Shown here piece by piece: positions 44,519-54,206 of a stretch of DNA of 64,000 nucleotides. Each line of letters opens with the position of its first letter. Within the stretch, counting starts at the first letter, position 1. Under the pieces are notes generated by a model. It saw only the letters and a program-made list of their open reading frames with translations, searched no databases and was not told the origin of the DNA. The DNA is from Bacteroidetes bacterium 37-13. GTDB taxonomy: Bacteria; Bacteroidota; Bacteroidia; Chitinophagales; LD1. The DNA is taken from positions 1 through 64,000 of the forward strand of contig MKTC01000013.1 in the NCBI GenBank assembly GCA_001897535.1, read 5' to 3'. Position numbers and translations under genes: made by a program.

Positions 44519-46021
44519 ATGAGAAATAACCTCATCAAGGCTGCACTACTACTGGCTGTTCCAGCAGTTGCATACATGAGTTCTTGCAAGAAAGAAAAAT
44601 CAGCTGTTACTGGCTGGAACTACAACGACTCCAAAAACGGAGGATTTGAAGTAGTAAAATACCAAGGGCAAGAAACAGGACCAAACTTAGTACTTATTGA
44701 AGGCGGTACTTTTGTGATGGGACAAACAGAAAATGATGTGATGTACGATTACAACAGCGTACCGCGCAGAATTAGCGTTTCTTCTTTCTACATGGACGAA
44801 ACAGAAATTGCCAATGTTCATTACGGTGAATACATGTATTGGATGGATAGAGTTTTCACAAACGAATTTCCTGAAGTAGTTAGAAAATGTATTCCTGATA
44901 CTTTGGTTTGGCGCGATGAATTAGCATACAACGAACCTTTTGTTGAATACTACTTGCGTCACCCGGCATATAATTTCTATCCGGTAGTTGGTGTAAACTG
45001 GAATCAAGCAAACGACTTTGCTTCTTGGAGAAGCGACCGTGTAAACGAGCGCATCTTAATCAATAAAGGAATTTTAGCTGAGAACCCAAGCCAAGTTGGT
45101 GCCGACCACTTCGATACCGAAGTTTATTTGGTAGGCCAATACGAAGGTTCACAAGGTAAAAAACCTAAGAAAGATTTGAATCCTAACGGAAACGGTACAC
45201 GCCCTGTGAGAATGAGCGATGGTATCATGTTGCCTAAGTATCGTCTCCCAACAGAGGCTGAATGGGAATACTCTGCTTTAGCATTAATTGGAAACCAACC
45301 GGCTAAAGGCGAAGAGCGCATCAGCGACCGTAAAATTTACCCTTGGAACGGAACAAGCACTCGTTTTCCTAAACCAGGAGCTACACAAGGTGAATTTTTG
45401 GCAAACTTTAAACGCGGTCGTGGTGATAATATGGGTATTGCAGGAAGATTAAATGATAATGCAGATATTACTGCTCCTGTAAAATCTTATATACCAAACG
45501 ATTTCGGTTTATACAACATGGGAGGAAACGTTAGCGAATGGGTATTAGACGTTTATCGTCCGATGACTTCTATTGATGCAAACGATTTCCGCTACTATCG
45601 TGGTAACGTGTTTAAGCACAAAGAACTTGACCCAGACGGACAACCGGTAAAAGATTCTTTGGGTGGACTTTCTTATGTAGAAGTTACTCAAGATGAAGCT
45701 GCAAACCGCAGAAACTACCGCAGAGGTGATGTTCGTAACTATATTGACGGTGATGAATCTTCAAGAAACGGTGATGAAAAAGATATGTATAAATTCGGTA
45801 TCACTTCATTGCTTGATGATAACGCAAGAGTAATTAAAGGAGCAAGCTGGAACGACCGTGCTTACTTCCTTTCTCCTGGAACACGCAGATTTTTAGATGC
45901 AAACATTGGTAGCAGCGAAATTGGTTTCCGTTGCGCAATGGATAGAATTGGATCACCTGCCGGTAACAAAATGAAAGGTGGAAACACTATTAAATACAAA
46001 CCAAAAGGCAAAAAGAAATAG
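44519..46021 (+). CDS. gldJ: GldJ-type gliding/T9SS lipoprotein (formylglycine-generating-enzyme fold)
   Basis: 500 residues. Lipoprotein signal LLLAVPAVAYMSSC. Then TGWNYNDSKNGGFEVVKY and GQETGPNLVLIEGGTFVMGQ, wording typical of GldJ, as against GldK/PorK. The rest is an FGE-sulfatase fold (FYMDETEIANVHY, RLPTEAEWEYSAL, NVSEWVLDV, GASWNDRAYF, GFRCAMDR). GldJ stabilises GldK and is needed for T9SS and gliding in flavobacteria. A basic tail, KYKPKGKKK, closes the chain. A terminator follows. Neighbour order (porU nearby) also fits GldJ. Confidence 0.85.
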   Translation: MRNNLIKAALLLAVPAVAYMSSCKKEKSAVTGWNYNDSKNGGFEVVKYQGQETGPNLVLIEGGTFVMGQTENDVMYDYNSVPRRISVSSFYMDETEIANVHYGEYMYWMDRVFTNEFPEVVRKCIPDTLVWRDELAYNEPFVEYYLRHPAYNFYPVVGVNWNQANDFASWRSDRVNERILINKGILAENPSQVGADHFDTEVYLVGQYEGSQGKKPKKDLNPNGNGTRPVRMSDGIMLPKYRLPTEAEWEYSALALIGNQPAKGEERISDRKIYPWNGTSTRFPKPGATQGEFLANFKRGRGDNMGIAGRLNDNADITAPVKSYIPNDFGLYNMGGNVSEWVLDVYRPMTSIDANDFRYYRGNVFKHKELDPDGQPVKDSLGGLSYVEVTQDEAANRRNYRRGDVRNYIDGDESSRNGDEKDMYKFGITSLLDDNARVIKGASWNDRAYFLSPGTRRFLDANIGSSEIGFRCAMDRIGSPAGNKMKGGNTIKYKPKGKKK

Positions 46022-46047
46022 TAAGAAAACTTACTTAATTATATTTG

Positions 46048-46078
46048 AAAGGCTACTCATTTTTGAGTAGCCTTTTTT
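46048..46078 (+). terminator. Intrinsic terminator after gldJ
   Basis: Stem AAAGGCTACTCA (46048-46059), loop TTTT, stem TGAGTAGCCTTT (46064-46075), followed by T residues. It lies 26 bp after the gldJ stop codon. Confidence 0.87.
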
Positions 46079-46094
46079 GTAAAACACTTCATGT

Positions 46095-46940
46095 ATGAAA
46101 CAGTTGTTTTTAAGCGTAGCATTGCTTTTTTCAATTTATTCTTTTAGCCAATACCAAGGTGTACTTTGGAAAATTTCGGGCAATGGATTAAAGAAAGATT
46201 CGTATCTGCTCGGCACCATGCATTCTGCCGATAATCGGGCATTTAAGAATGTAGAAAAGATAAAAACCCTACTTGGGCAATGCGATGCCTATGCAATGGA
46301 AGTGGTTGCAGATGCAAGTAGTTTAGGTATGGGAACTATTATGAAATTGATGATGAAAGGCGATACCACACTTTCCATGCTATTTACAAAAGCCGAATAC
46401 AAAACTTTAGATTCACTAATGCAGAAAAACACCGGCTTTCCACTCGTAATGTTAGAAAAAATGCAGCCAATAGTACTTTCTGTGTTGGTATCAAAAGCAG
46501 ATATGGCAAGCGATAGCAGTGCGCCACTCGATTTTTATTTGCAAGATTGGGCTAAGGAAAATGGCAAAAAAATTATTGGTATAGAAACCGTACAAGAACA
46601 ATTAGAAGCATTGCAAGCCTTATCCTATAGCGAGCAAGCACAGTTGGTAAAAGAAGAATTGGCACACCAAAATGGAACAGATATAATGGAGCAGTTATTC
46701 AGGTTTTATACAGGTGAGAATTTAGACAGCTTAGCAGCATTAAATAATAAGAATCCGATGCCTCCAAAATTAGAAAAAGCACTTGTAGGTGATAGAAATA
46801 AAAGAATGATAGAGCGCATCGCAGAAATTGTTCGCAAGCAACCAACTTTCTGTGCTGTTGGCGCATTGCATCTTCCTATGCAAAACGGTATTATTGAAGG
46901 CTTGCGCAAAATTGGTTTTGTAGTGGAAGCTGTGAAGTAA
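46095..46940 (+). CDS. TraB/GumN family exported protein
   Basis: 281 residues. A short signal (LFLSVALLFSIYSFS) precedes the domain. TraB/GumN signatures are LGTMHSAD with the first GxxH-like His, an AMEVV strand with Glu, and the C-terminal VGALHLPMQNGIIEGL with the second His. This fold is related to the Tiki metalloproteases, and the conserved His/Glu residues are kept here. The role in this organism is unknown. It is located in the periplasm or on the envelope. Confidence 0.85.
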   Translation: MKQLFLSVALLFSIYSFSQYQGVLWKISGNGLKKDSYLLGTMHSADNRAFKNVEKIKTLLGQCDAYAMEVVADASSLGMGTIMKLMMKGDTTLSMLFTKAEYKTLDSLMQKNTGFPLVMLEKMQPIVLSVLVSKADMASDSSAPLDFYLQDWAKENGKKIIGIETVQEQLEALQALSYSEQAQLVKEELAHQNGTDIMEQLFRFYTGENLDSLAALNNKNPMPPKLEKALVGDRNKRMIERIAEIVRKQPTFCAVGALHLPMQNGIIEGLRKIGFVVEAVK

Positions 46941-47042
46941 CAATACTTTCAAGTGTATCTTTTTCTTTGAAGTGCTACCTAAACTTTAGCTGCATTATTT
47001 TCAATCAAACCAAAAACCTTTTTACCTTTCCGCTCTCGAGAA

Positions 47043-50000
47043 ATGAAAAAACAATGGATTGCTGTTTTGTGGTGTTTTGTGTTGAGCTTTGGGCAAGCAA
47101 ATGCTCAGGTTGATAACGTTACTTTCGGACAAAATAGAGTTCAGTATAAAGACTTTACTTTTTCTTATTACGAAACCGACCACTACACCGTTTATTTTTA
47201 CCAAGGTGGACAAGATGTAGCGAAGTATGTAATTAAGCAATCGGAAAATATTGCAGAAGATTTGCAGCGCTTACTCGATATGAAATTTAGAAGTAAGATT
47301 GATATTGTGGTTTACAATTCGATAAATGAGTTGAACCAAACAAATATCGGCATTTACGAACCAAAGCAGAATTCCGGTGGCACAACTCAGTTGCCAAGCA
47401 ATAAAGCGTTTGTATATTTTGATGGCACACACGATGCTTTGGATTATCAACTTCGCAAGCGCTTGACAGAAATCTATATGAATAAATTACTTGCCGGAGC
47501 CACGGTGTTGGAGTTTATTCAAAATGCGGTTGCCATGAATATGCCGGATTGGTTTAAGCGCGGTTTTATCGAATACTATGCCGAGCCGTGGAATAGCAAT
47601 GCAGAAGACCGTTTGCGCGATGGTATTATGAGCGGAAGATTTTCTAAGTTAAATAAGTTAGAGCCGGACGAAGCAATGTTTGTAGGCAAATCGGTGTGGC
47701 ATTATGTTGAAGAAAGATATGGAAAACAAGCCGTTGGAAATTTGCTGTATTTATCGCGCATTAACCGAAGTGTAGAAAATGGTTTTCAATTTGTGCTTGG
47801 GCAAGGTGTTGATGAAACACTAACCGATTGGTTCAATTATTATTTAGAAAGATACATTGCCGAAAGTGCAAAAACAATGAAGCGAAGCAGCAGCTACATT
47901 GTGAACTACCACTACAAAAGAGGAATTGATTACTACCAGCCGCGCCTGAGCAACGATGGTAAAACCTTGCTCTATGCCAAAAATGATATGGGACGTTATC
48001 ACGTGAAATTGTTAGATACCGAAACCAAAAAACATAAGGTTTTGGTGCGTGGCGGCTTTAGAACCAACACTATTTTTACTGATGACAAACAACCGCTAAT
48101 TGCATGGGCTCCAGATGGAAAACAAGCAGCAATTGTGTTTGAAAAAAAGAAGAGAATCTATCTTGGAATTTGGAACAATGAAAAGAAAAAGTTAGAAGTA
48201 AAAAGCATAGAGAAATTTCAGAAAGTAGTACAGATAGCTTACGCAGGCGATTCTAAAAATTTAGTAATGAGCGCTGTGCAAGCAGGGCAAAGCGATATTT
48301 ATCTTTACAAGATAGCTTCAACTACTACCACCAAACTCACAAACGATTATTTTGATGATTTATATCCAACTTATGCTGAACTAAGCAATGCGCGAGGAAT
48401 TATTTTTAGCAGCAATCGCGGCAGTGCAGAACTTAAAGAAGAGCGCTACCAAAATCAGAGTTTTTTCAATCGCCAATTAGACCTTTATTTTATTTCATTA
48501 GATGATTTGGCAACCGTTCACCGCATCACGAACACGCCAATGGCAAACGAAATTTATCCGCAACAGTTTTCTGAAGATGAGTTTGCTTTTTTAAGTGATG
48601 CAAACGGAATTTACAATCGCTTTACCGGAATTTTAGAAGATGGTTTTAGCCATTGGCAAATAAAATATGCCACACAAAATAGAGAAACAGGAAGTGAAGA
48701 TACTATTACACTTGGCGAAGGAGAAAATGAGTTTGAAGTAATTGACACTTCTATTTATGAAATAAAATCGAGCACAAAAGTTGCCGTGAATAAACTGCGC
48801 GGAATCACTTTGCAACAGAGCAATTATTTATACAACATTCGCGAACAGCAAATACTGCCACAAAAAAATTTGATGGTGGAATTGGTAAAGCAGAACAACA
48901 AAATATTGTTCTACAAAATGCCTTTAGATTCTACTTCGCACGAAGCAGCTTCGTTTGTTTCTTCTTGGGGAAAAATATCTTCTGATAACATTAATGCAGA
49001 TAAACAAAAAGCAGATTCTTTAGCAAATGTGAAAGCAATTTTGCAGAAGAACACACAGCATACTTGGCAGCCGCCAAAACCGCACGATTTCCAAAGTGAG
49101 TTTGATTACAAAGTGCTATTGTTCGATTGGGATTCGGTGAGCAAAATTCAAAATAATGCAGTAGCAAATGCAATGGAAGAAAGCGGTTTTGAGTTTAAGC
49201 AAACCAAGGTGCGACCTTACTTTGTGCGCTTTTCGGTTGATGATATTATTTCTCAGTTAGACAATAATTTAATTCTCACGCGCTACCAGCCGTTCAATCC
49301 AAACAACCCAAATTTCTACACCCCACCGGTAAGTTTTGCCATTAAATTTGGTGTAACTGATGTATTGGAAAATCATAAAGTTTATGGAGGCTTTCGTTTG
49401 CCATTTTCCAATATAAAAGGTAACAGCGAGTATTTTATTTCTTACGAATATTTACAAAAGCGCTTAGACCATAAATATACTTACTACCGCCAATCTATTA
49501 CGCAGAATAACATTGCCATAAAAACAAATTACTTTGAAGCGAGTTACAAGTATGCTTTAGATGTGTTGCAACACCTTGGTTTTGGCTTTGCTTTCAGAAG
49601 TGATAAAACAGTGTACAAAGCAGTTGATAGTGTAAGTTTATATCAACCTAACCAAATAAATAACTGGCTCTATTTTAAAGGTGAATATGTGTTTGATAAC
49701 ACGATACAGTTGATGGATAACATTCGCTATGGTTTTAGAGCTAAAGCCTTTTTTGAATTGCACAAAGAGTTTCCGTTTAAAAACAAAAAGGCTGGCAGCG
49801 ATTACACTTTTAATTTGCCAAGTATGAACAATGCTTGGTTTGCAGTAATTGGAGCCGATGCGCGTTATTATCAAAAAATTTACCGCAAAATTATTTGGGC
49901 TTCGCGCATTAGTGCTGCAACAAGTTTAGGCAATCGAAAATTGATTTATTATTTGGGCGCAGTAGATAATTGGTTTATTAGCGAACGCTCCGAAAAGTTT

Positions 50001-50453
50001 GATAAAAGCACTCCGATAAACACCAACAACAATTATGCTTTCCAAACTTTGGCAACACCATTGCGCGGATTTTTACAAAATGCCCGCAATGGTAATAGCT
50101 ATGTGGTTTTGAATACAGAAATTCGTTTCCCATTGTTTTCTACCTTTAGGCGAGCGCCAATTCGCAGTGAGTTTATTCGCAACTTTATGTTGGTTGGTTT
50201 CTTCGATGCGGGAACTGCGTGGGAAGGTCTTTCGCCATTTGATGGAAACAATTTGTATAGCGAAACTTATACCAATAGCGTTTCTACTATTAAAATTAAA
50301 CGTTACAAAACTCCTGTAATTATGGGCTTTGGCGCAGGTTTGCGCACTTCGCTACTGGGTTATTTTATGAAGATGGATTTAGCTTGGGGCTACGATACAG
50401 GAGTAATTACTAAGCGTCCAATTTTCTATTTCACTTTCGGCTACGATTTTTAA
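47043..50453 (+). CDS. Large outer-membrane protein: peptidase MA-like, beta-propeller and beta-barrel parts
   Basis: 1136 residues with a signal peptide (about 1-21, ending GQANA). Residues about 30-260 resemble a gluzincin (peptidase MA-like) domain; the WFKRGFIEYYAEPW part is kept, but the HExxH helix is replaced by a RKRLTEIY-type sequence, so it is probably inactive. Residues about 270-620 hold TolB/PD40-like propeller repeats (SNDGKTLLYAKND, WAPDGKQAAIVF, IIFSSNRGS). The C-terminal ~400 residues look like a surface-antigen type beta barrel ending in YFTFGYDF with terminal Phe. The molecular role is unknown; many Bacteroidota carry such a protein near T9SS genes. Confidence 0.75.
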   Translation: MKKQWIAVLWCFVLSFGQANAQVDNVTFGQNRVQYKDFTFSYYETDHYTVYFYQGGQDVAKYVIKQSENIAEDLQRLLDMKFRSKIDIVVYNSINELNQTNIGIYEPKQNSGGTTQLPSNKAFVYFDGTHDALDYQLRKRLTEIYMNKLLAGATVLEFIQNAVAMNMPDWFKRGFIEYYAEPWNSNAEDRLRDGIMSGRFSKLNKLEPDEAMFVGKSVWHYVEERYGKQAVGNLLYLSRINRSVENGFQFVLGQGVDETLTDWFNYYLERYIAESAKTMKRSSSYIVNYHYKRGIDYYQPRLSNDGKTLLYAKNDMGRYHVKLLDTETKKHKVLVRGGFRTNTIFTDDKQPLIAWAPDGKQAAIVFEKKKRIYLGIWNNEKKKLEVKSIEKFQKVVQIAYAGDSKNLVMSAVQAGQSDIYLYKIASTTTTKLTNDYFDDLYPTYAELSNARGIIFSSNRGSAELKEERYQNQSFFNRQLDLYFISLDDLATVHRITNTPMANEIYPQQFSEDEFAFLSDANGIYNRFTGILEDGFSHWQIKYATQNRETGSEDTITLGEGENEFEVIDTSIYEIKSSTKVAVNKLRGITLQQSNYLYNIREQQILPQKNLMVELVKQNNKILFYKMPLDSTSHEAASFVSSWGKISSDNINADKQKADSLANVKAILQKNTQHTWQPPKPHDFQSEFDYKVLLFDWDSVSKIQNNAVANAMEESGFEFKQTKVRPYFVRFSVDDIISQLDNNLILTRYQPFNPNNPNFYTPPVSFAIKFGVTDVLENHKVYGGFRLPFSNIKGNSEYFISYEYLQKRLDHKYTYYRQSITQNNIAIKTNYFEASYKYALDVLQHLGFGFAFRSDKTVYKAVDSVSLYQPNQINNWLYFKGEYVFDNTIQLMDNIRYGFRAKAFFELHKEFPFKNKKAGSDYTFNLPSMNNAWFAVIGADARYYQKIYRKIIWASRISAATSLGNRKLIYYLGAVDNWFISERSEKFDKSTPINTNNNYAFQTLATPLRGFLQNARNGNSYVVLNTEIRFPLFSTFRRAPIRSEFIRNFMLVGFFDAGTAWEGLSPFDGNNLYSETYTNSVSTIKIKRYKTPVIMGFGAGLRTSLLGYFMKMDLAWGYDTGVITKRPIFYFTFGYDF

Positions 50454-50464
50454 TAGGCAATTGC

Positions 50465-51226
50465 TTACCAATCTTTTTCAACTTTTACATTAGCCGGTTT
50501 GGCATTTGCCTTTTGTACTTTTTGGTTAGCTTTTTGCTCTTCGTTTTGCAATGCTTGCAATAGCTTTTCAGCATCTTCTTTACTTAGTTTTGGCTGTGGC
50601 TGCTGCTGTTTGTTTTCTTTATTATCAGCTTGCTGCTGGTCGTTTTGGTTCTGCTGATCGTTGTTTTTATTATCCTTGTTTTGATCTTTTTTGTTGTCTT
50701 TGTTTTGTTGGTCTTTGTTATCTTTTTGGTCGTTTTTATTGTCTTTGTTTTGCTTGTTTTGGTCTTGTTGTTGCTGGTGGAGCATAGCATTTGCGTACGC
50801 TAAATTGTATCGCGTATCAGCATCTTTAGGGTTTAGTTTTAGCGAAGACTTAAATGCATTTGCCGCCTCTTCGTATTTTTTTTGAGAGAGATAGCTATTG
50901 CCCAAGTTGTGGAATGCTTTTGCTTTAATTGAATTATCTGTTGCAGTTTTTGCGCTTTGTTCAAATTGTTTTGTTGCCTCATCAAAACGTTTTTGTTCGT
51001 AAACAGCATCGCCCAAATTAAAAGTAGCTTCGGGCATATTTTTATTTTTCTCTAAGGCTTTCCGGTAGCTTATTTCTGCTTCGTTGTATTTTTCTTTTTT
51101 AAATAAATTATTGCCTTCGCGTGTAAGGGTTTTATCTTCTTGCGCAGCAATATTTTCCAAACTGAAAACAGATAGTGCTGCTAACAAAAAGAGGAAATTC
51201 AAGTTCTTAAAGCAACTGTTTTTCAT
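50465..51226 (-). CDS. batC: TPR protein with low-complexity tail (BatC-like)
   Basis: 253 residues from the ATG at 51226, which opens a signal peptide (CFKNLNFLFLLAALSVFS); an ATG 12 bp earlier overlaps the batB stop. Residues about 35-145 contain three TPR units (NLFKKEKYNEAEISYRKALE, NLGDAVYEQKRFDEA, NLGNSYLSQKKYEEA). Then comes a stretch of about 65 residues made almost only of N, Q, D and K, then a short Lys/Ala-rich tail. It is periplasmic by inference. It forms the last gene of the Bat operon seen here. Confidence 0.8.
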   Translation of the reverse strand: MKNSCFKNLNFLFLLAALSVFSLENIAAQEDKTLTREGNNLFKKEKYNEAEISYRKALEKNKNMPEATFNLGDAVYEQKRFDEATKQFEQSAKTATDNSIKAKAFHNLGNSYLSQKKYEEAANAFKSSLKLNPKDADTRYNLAYANAMLHQQQQDQNKQNKDNKNDQKDNKDQQNKDNKKDQNKDNKNNDQQNQNDQQQADNKENKQQQPQPKLSKEDAEKLLQALQNEEQKANQKVQKANAKPANVKVEKDW

Positions 51227-51231
51227 ACACT

Positions 51232-52236
51232 TTACCATTTTAATCTCCAGTTAATTTTGCGCTCATTCAGCAGCATTTCCAAAAACAATAAAAGTGCTGC
51301 AATGCCAAGCCCCCACTGAAATTGATTGTTGAAATCGGTAAACACATATTCTTCAAATTTCTTGGTGCTGATGGTGCCTAGTTCTGTAAGAATTTCTTGA
51401 ATGGCGTTGTTGCTATTACCAATTAAATAAGCTTTGCCTTTGCCATACGAAGCTAAATCTTTCATCATGCCGAAGTTTGCTTTAGTAAGTACAATTGCAC
51501 CGTTTTCATCGCGTTTAAAATCGCTATTGCTCACTGGAATTGGTGCTCCCTTTTCGGTTCCTATTCCAAGAATAAAAGTTTTAATTCCTTCGTCTGCCGC
51601 TTGTTTTATGGCATCTTCTGCACCTCCTTCGTTGTCTTCGCCATCGGTAATAATCAGCAGTGCTTTGTGTTTAGTTTCACCCTTCACAAAGCTTTGTCTG
51701 GCAAGGTTCACGGCTTCTGCAATATCAGTTCCTTGCGTGGGAATCATTCCCGTTGAAATATTGTTTAAATAAAGTTTAGCTGCGGAATAATCAACCGTGA
51801 GTGGCATTTGTAAATAGGCTTTTCCTGCAAAAACAATTAAGCCCAAACGGTCGTTGTTTAGCTGTTCAATAAAGGAGGAAATAAAGTTTTTAGCACGTAG
51901 CAAACGGTTGGGTTTTATATCTTCAGCCAACATGCTGTTCGATACGTCTAAAGCAATCATTACATCAATTCCCTTTCGCTGTACTTTTTCCATTTTGCTG
52001 CCTATTTGTGGGTTGGCTAAACCCAGCACTAAAAACAACCAGGCAAAACTCCACACAATAAATTTTATGGTTAGTTTTTTGGTTGAAGCCAAAGGCATGA
52101 GTTGGGTAATTAAATACACTTCGCCCAATGCAGCAGTTTTCTTTTTCCGCCAAAGCAAAAACAATGCGTAAGCTACTGCAAACGGAATGAGCAGCAAAAG
52201 CAGGTACAGTAATTCTGGTCGTTCAAACCGAAACAT
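51232..52236 (-). CDS. batB: BatB-like von Willebrand factor A membrane protein
   Basis: 334 residues. Two N-terminal helices (about 9-27 and 61-77), a VWA domain, and a C-terminal helix (WGLGIAALLLFLEML). The MIDAS site is DVSNSMLAED with ITDGEDNEGG. It is paired with the other VWA protein upstream in the same operon. It acts in the membrane with the VWA domain on the periplasmic face. Role: probably envelope integrity or stress tolerance together with MoxR, as proposed for Bat systems. Confidence 0.85.
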   Translation of the reverse strand: MFRFERPELLYLLLLLIPFAVAYALFLLWRKKKTAALGEVYLITQLMPLASTKKLTIKFIVWSFAWLFLVLGLANPQIGSKMEKVQRKGIDVMIALDVSNSMLAEDIKPNRLLRAKNFISSFIEQLNNDRLGLIVFAGKAYLQMPLTVDYSAAKLYLNNISTGMIPTQGTDIAEAVNLARQSFVKGETKHKALLIITDGEDNEGGAEDAIKQAADEGIKTFILGIGTEKGAPIPVSNSDFKRDENGAIVLTKANFGMMKDLASYGKGKAYLIGNSNNAIQEILTELGTISTKKFEEYVFTDFNNQFQWGLGIAALLLFLEMLLNERKINWRLKW

Positions 52237-52245
52237 ATTTTCTAT

Positions 52246-53256
52246 TTACGGAATTGATTTGGTAATAAAAAATCGCAACAAAAACTCTACGGCTAAAATT
52301 AAAGTTGCCAAAAGTGCAAACGGCAAAAACTGCTCATTTTTTCTTTGGTAAGCACTCACTTCAATTTTTGTTTTTTCGAGTTTATCTATCTGCTTGTAAA
52401 TTTCTTCTAACTTTTGGTTGTTGTTTGCTCTAAAATATTTTCCACCGGTTTTATCGGCAATGGTACGCATCAATTTTTCATCAATTTGCACATCGGCATA
52501 ATCAAAAATTAGTTTGCCGCTTTGGTCAATGGCAATCGGTGTATAAGCTTTTCCGTTTGTGCCCACGCCAATTGTGTAAACGCGTACACCAAACTGCATG
52601 GCAATATCTGTTGCGGTAATCGGGTCAATTAAACCGCGGTTGTTTACACCGTCTGTCATTAAAATTACCACCTTGCTTTTTGCTTTGCTTTCGCGCAGGC
52701 GCTGCACCGAAGTGGCAAGTCCCATTCCAATGGCAGTGCCATCTTCGAGAATGCCATCTTTAATAGCTTTCAGTTGATTTTTTACGATGGCATGGTCTAT
52801 GGTTACAGGACACTGCGTAAAACTTTCTCCGGCAAAAATTACTAAGCCAATTCTATCGGCTTTTCGTGCATCAATAAATTTTAGTGCTTCTGCTTTTGCA
52901 GCTTCTAAACGGTTAGGTTTAAAATCTTGTGCCAACATGGAAGTAGAAACGTCCATAGATAAAACAATGTCTATGCCTTCGGTGTTTATTTTCTCTTCGT
53001 TGAAAGAAGTTTGAGGACGCGCCAAAGCCACAAGCAGCAAGCTTATTGCAACTATGCGAAATATTGGCAACCATTGTTTTAAACGAGCAGCAAACGGTTG
53101 TGGATTGTTTTTTATTGAGGCAGTAGAAGCAAGTGTGAATGTTGCAAAAAGTTTTTTTCTGCGATACCAAAACCAAAGTGCACTCGCAACCCACAAAACG
53201 GGAATAAGCAAAAGCACCCATTTATCGGCAAAAGTTATATGTTGTAACCAGTTCAC
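52246..53256 (-). CDS. batA: BatA-like von Willebrand factor A membrane protein
   Basis: 336 residues, same architecture as BatB. The first helix is LLLIPVLWVASALWFWY and a second is FRIVAISLLLVALA; the MIDAS site is DVSTSMLAQD with LMTDGVNNRG. The C-terminal helix (FLPFALLATLILAVEFLL) anchors it again. It starts with a 4-bp overlap (ATGA-type) with the upstream gene and is 9 bp from batB, so all are translated together. Confidence 0.86.
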   Translation of the reverse strand: MNWLQHITFADKWVLLLIPVLWVASALWFWYRRKKLFATFTLASTASIKNNPQPFAARLKQWLPIFRIVAISLLLVALARPQTSFNEEKINTEGIDIVLSMDVSTSMLAQDFKPNRLEAAKAEALKFIDARKADRIGLVIFAGESFTQCPVTIDHAIVKNQLKAIKDGILEDGTAIGMGLATSVQRLRESKAKSKVVILMTDGVNNRGLIDPITATDIAMQFGVRVYTIGVGTNGKAYTPIAIDQSGKLIFDYADVQIDEKLMRTIADKTGGKYFRANNNQKLEEIYKQIDKLEKTKIEVSAYQRKNEQFLPFALLATLILAVEFLLRFFITKSIP

Positions 53257-54206
53257 TTTTTTGCTTCGTTGTTTGGTGATTGATTATTGGCAATTTCTTC
53301 TTTCCAAGCAGTTGTTTTTACAAATTCGCGTGTAGTGTTCAGTGCGTTTTTATTTTGCTCGGGAAGCGGTTGTTGTTTTGCGAATTTTACTAAGTCGGCA
53401 AGTTTTAAAAGCGATACTAATTCCTTTTTTGCTTCACCGGAAATATCATCTCTGGTAAGCATCAGGTCAATTTCATCGGTGGTGCTTTCCATTGCAGAAA
53501 CGCTAAACCTATATTCCAAATATCTTCTAAAAATATCGGTAAGGCGCGAGTAGTATGTTTTTGGATTTTCTTGCCACACTTTTTCTTGTTCCAATTTTTG
53601 AAGTTCTTTCAATGCCCATTCGTGTGCAGTTTTTTTCCTGTTGATGGCTTCTTTTGCAGCATCTTTTTTCTTGTAATATTTTTTGAAAAGCCACCACGCT
53701 AAAAGTGCGATAACAATTACACCCAAAGCAATTAAAACGTATAGCAAATATTCGCGCCAACTGCGTTTTACTTCCAATGGTGCTTTAATTGGTTTAAAGT
53801 TTTTTGTGGTATCAACCGGAACGGTATTTACGGTTATGGCAATTTCATTAGTAAAAGTAGAATCTGCCATTCCATTTTGAGTAAACAAAATTGCTTGTGG
53901 TGGAATGGTGTACAATCCGGAATCATAAGCTGAAACTGTGAATTGTTGAGTGATGACAGTTTCTTCTCCAATTTTTGCAGTGTCTTTTTTTGAGGCAGCA
54001 ATAATATCGAGTGCGCCAATGCTATCTTTAAAAATAGGCAATTGTACTGCGGTAGCATTAGGAAATTTTGCAGCGAATTTTAAGTGCAGAAAATCACCAA
54101 TTAAAATTTGTGTAGAATCTGCTGTGAAGCTTGCTGAAACTTGTGAGTAAACATTTGCAGCAAACAAAAACAGTAGCGCAAAGGAAAATGCTTTTAGCGT
54201 TTTCAT
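53253..54206 (-). CDS. Bat-operon membrane protein with N-terminal beta domain
   Basis: 317 residues. A signal peptide (about 1-21) is followed by a periplasmic beta-rich domain (about 22-150: FTADSTQILIGDFLHLKF, VITQQFTVSAYDSGLYTIPP), then one membrane helix (about 162-182), and a cytoplasmic helical, charged region. BatD-type proteins share the BatD beta domains, but this one is much shorter. It overlaps both neighbours by 4 bp. The precise role is unknown; the position between DUF58 and BatA is standard in Bacteroidota. Confidence 0.75.
   Translation of the reverse strand: MKTLKAFSFALLFLFAANVYSQVSASFTADSTQILIGDFLHLKFAAKFPNATAVQLPIFKDSIGALDIIAASKKDTAKIGEETVITQQFTVSAYDSGLYTIPPQAILFTQNGMADSTFTNEIAITVNTVPVDTTKNFKPIKAPLEVKRSWREYLLYVLIALGVIVIALLAWWLFKKYYKKKDAAKEAINRKKTAHEWALKELQKLEQEKVWQENPKTYYSRLTDIFRRYLEYRFSVSAMESTTDEIDLMLTRDDISGEAKKELVSLLKLADLVKFAKQQPLPEQNKNALNTTREFVKTTAWKEEIANNQSPNNEAKK

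Noticed and set aside
44519-46021. GldK/PorK as the name of the FGE-fold lipoprotein
   Set aside because: The N-terminal wording TGW..N..GGF and QETGPNLV, and the presence of porU nearby without gldLMN downstream, fit GldJ better.
50551-50885. Cys/Leu-rich plus-strand frames opposite batC
   Set aside because: They are the antisense shadow of the N/Q/D/K-rich tail and have no independent protein features.
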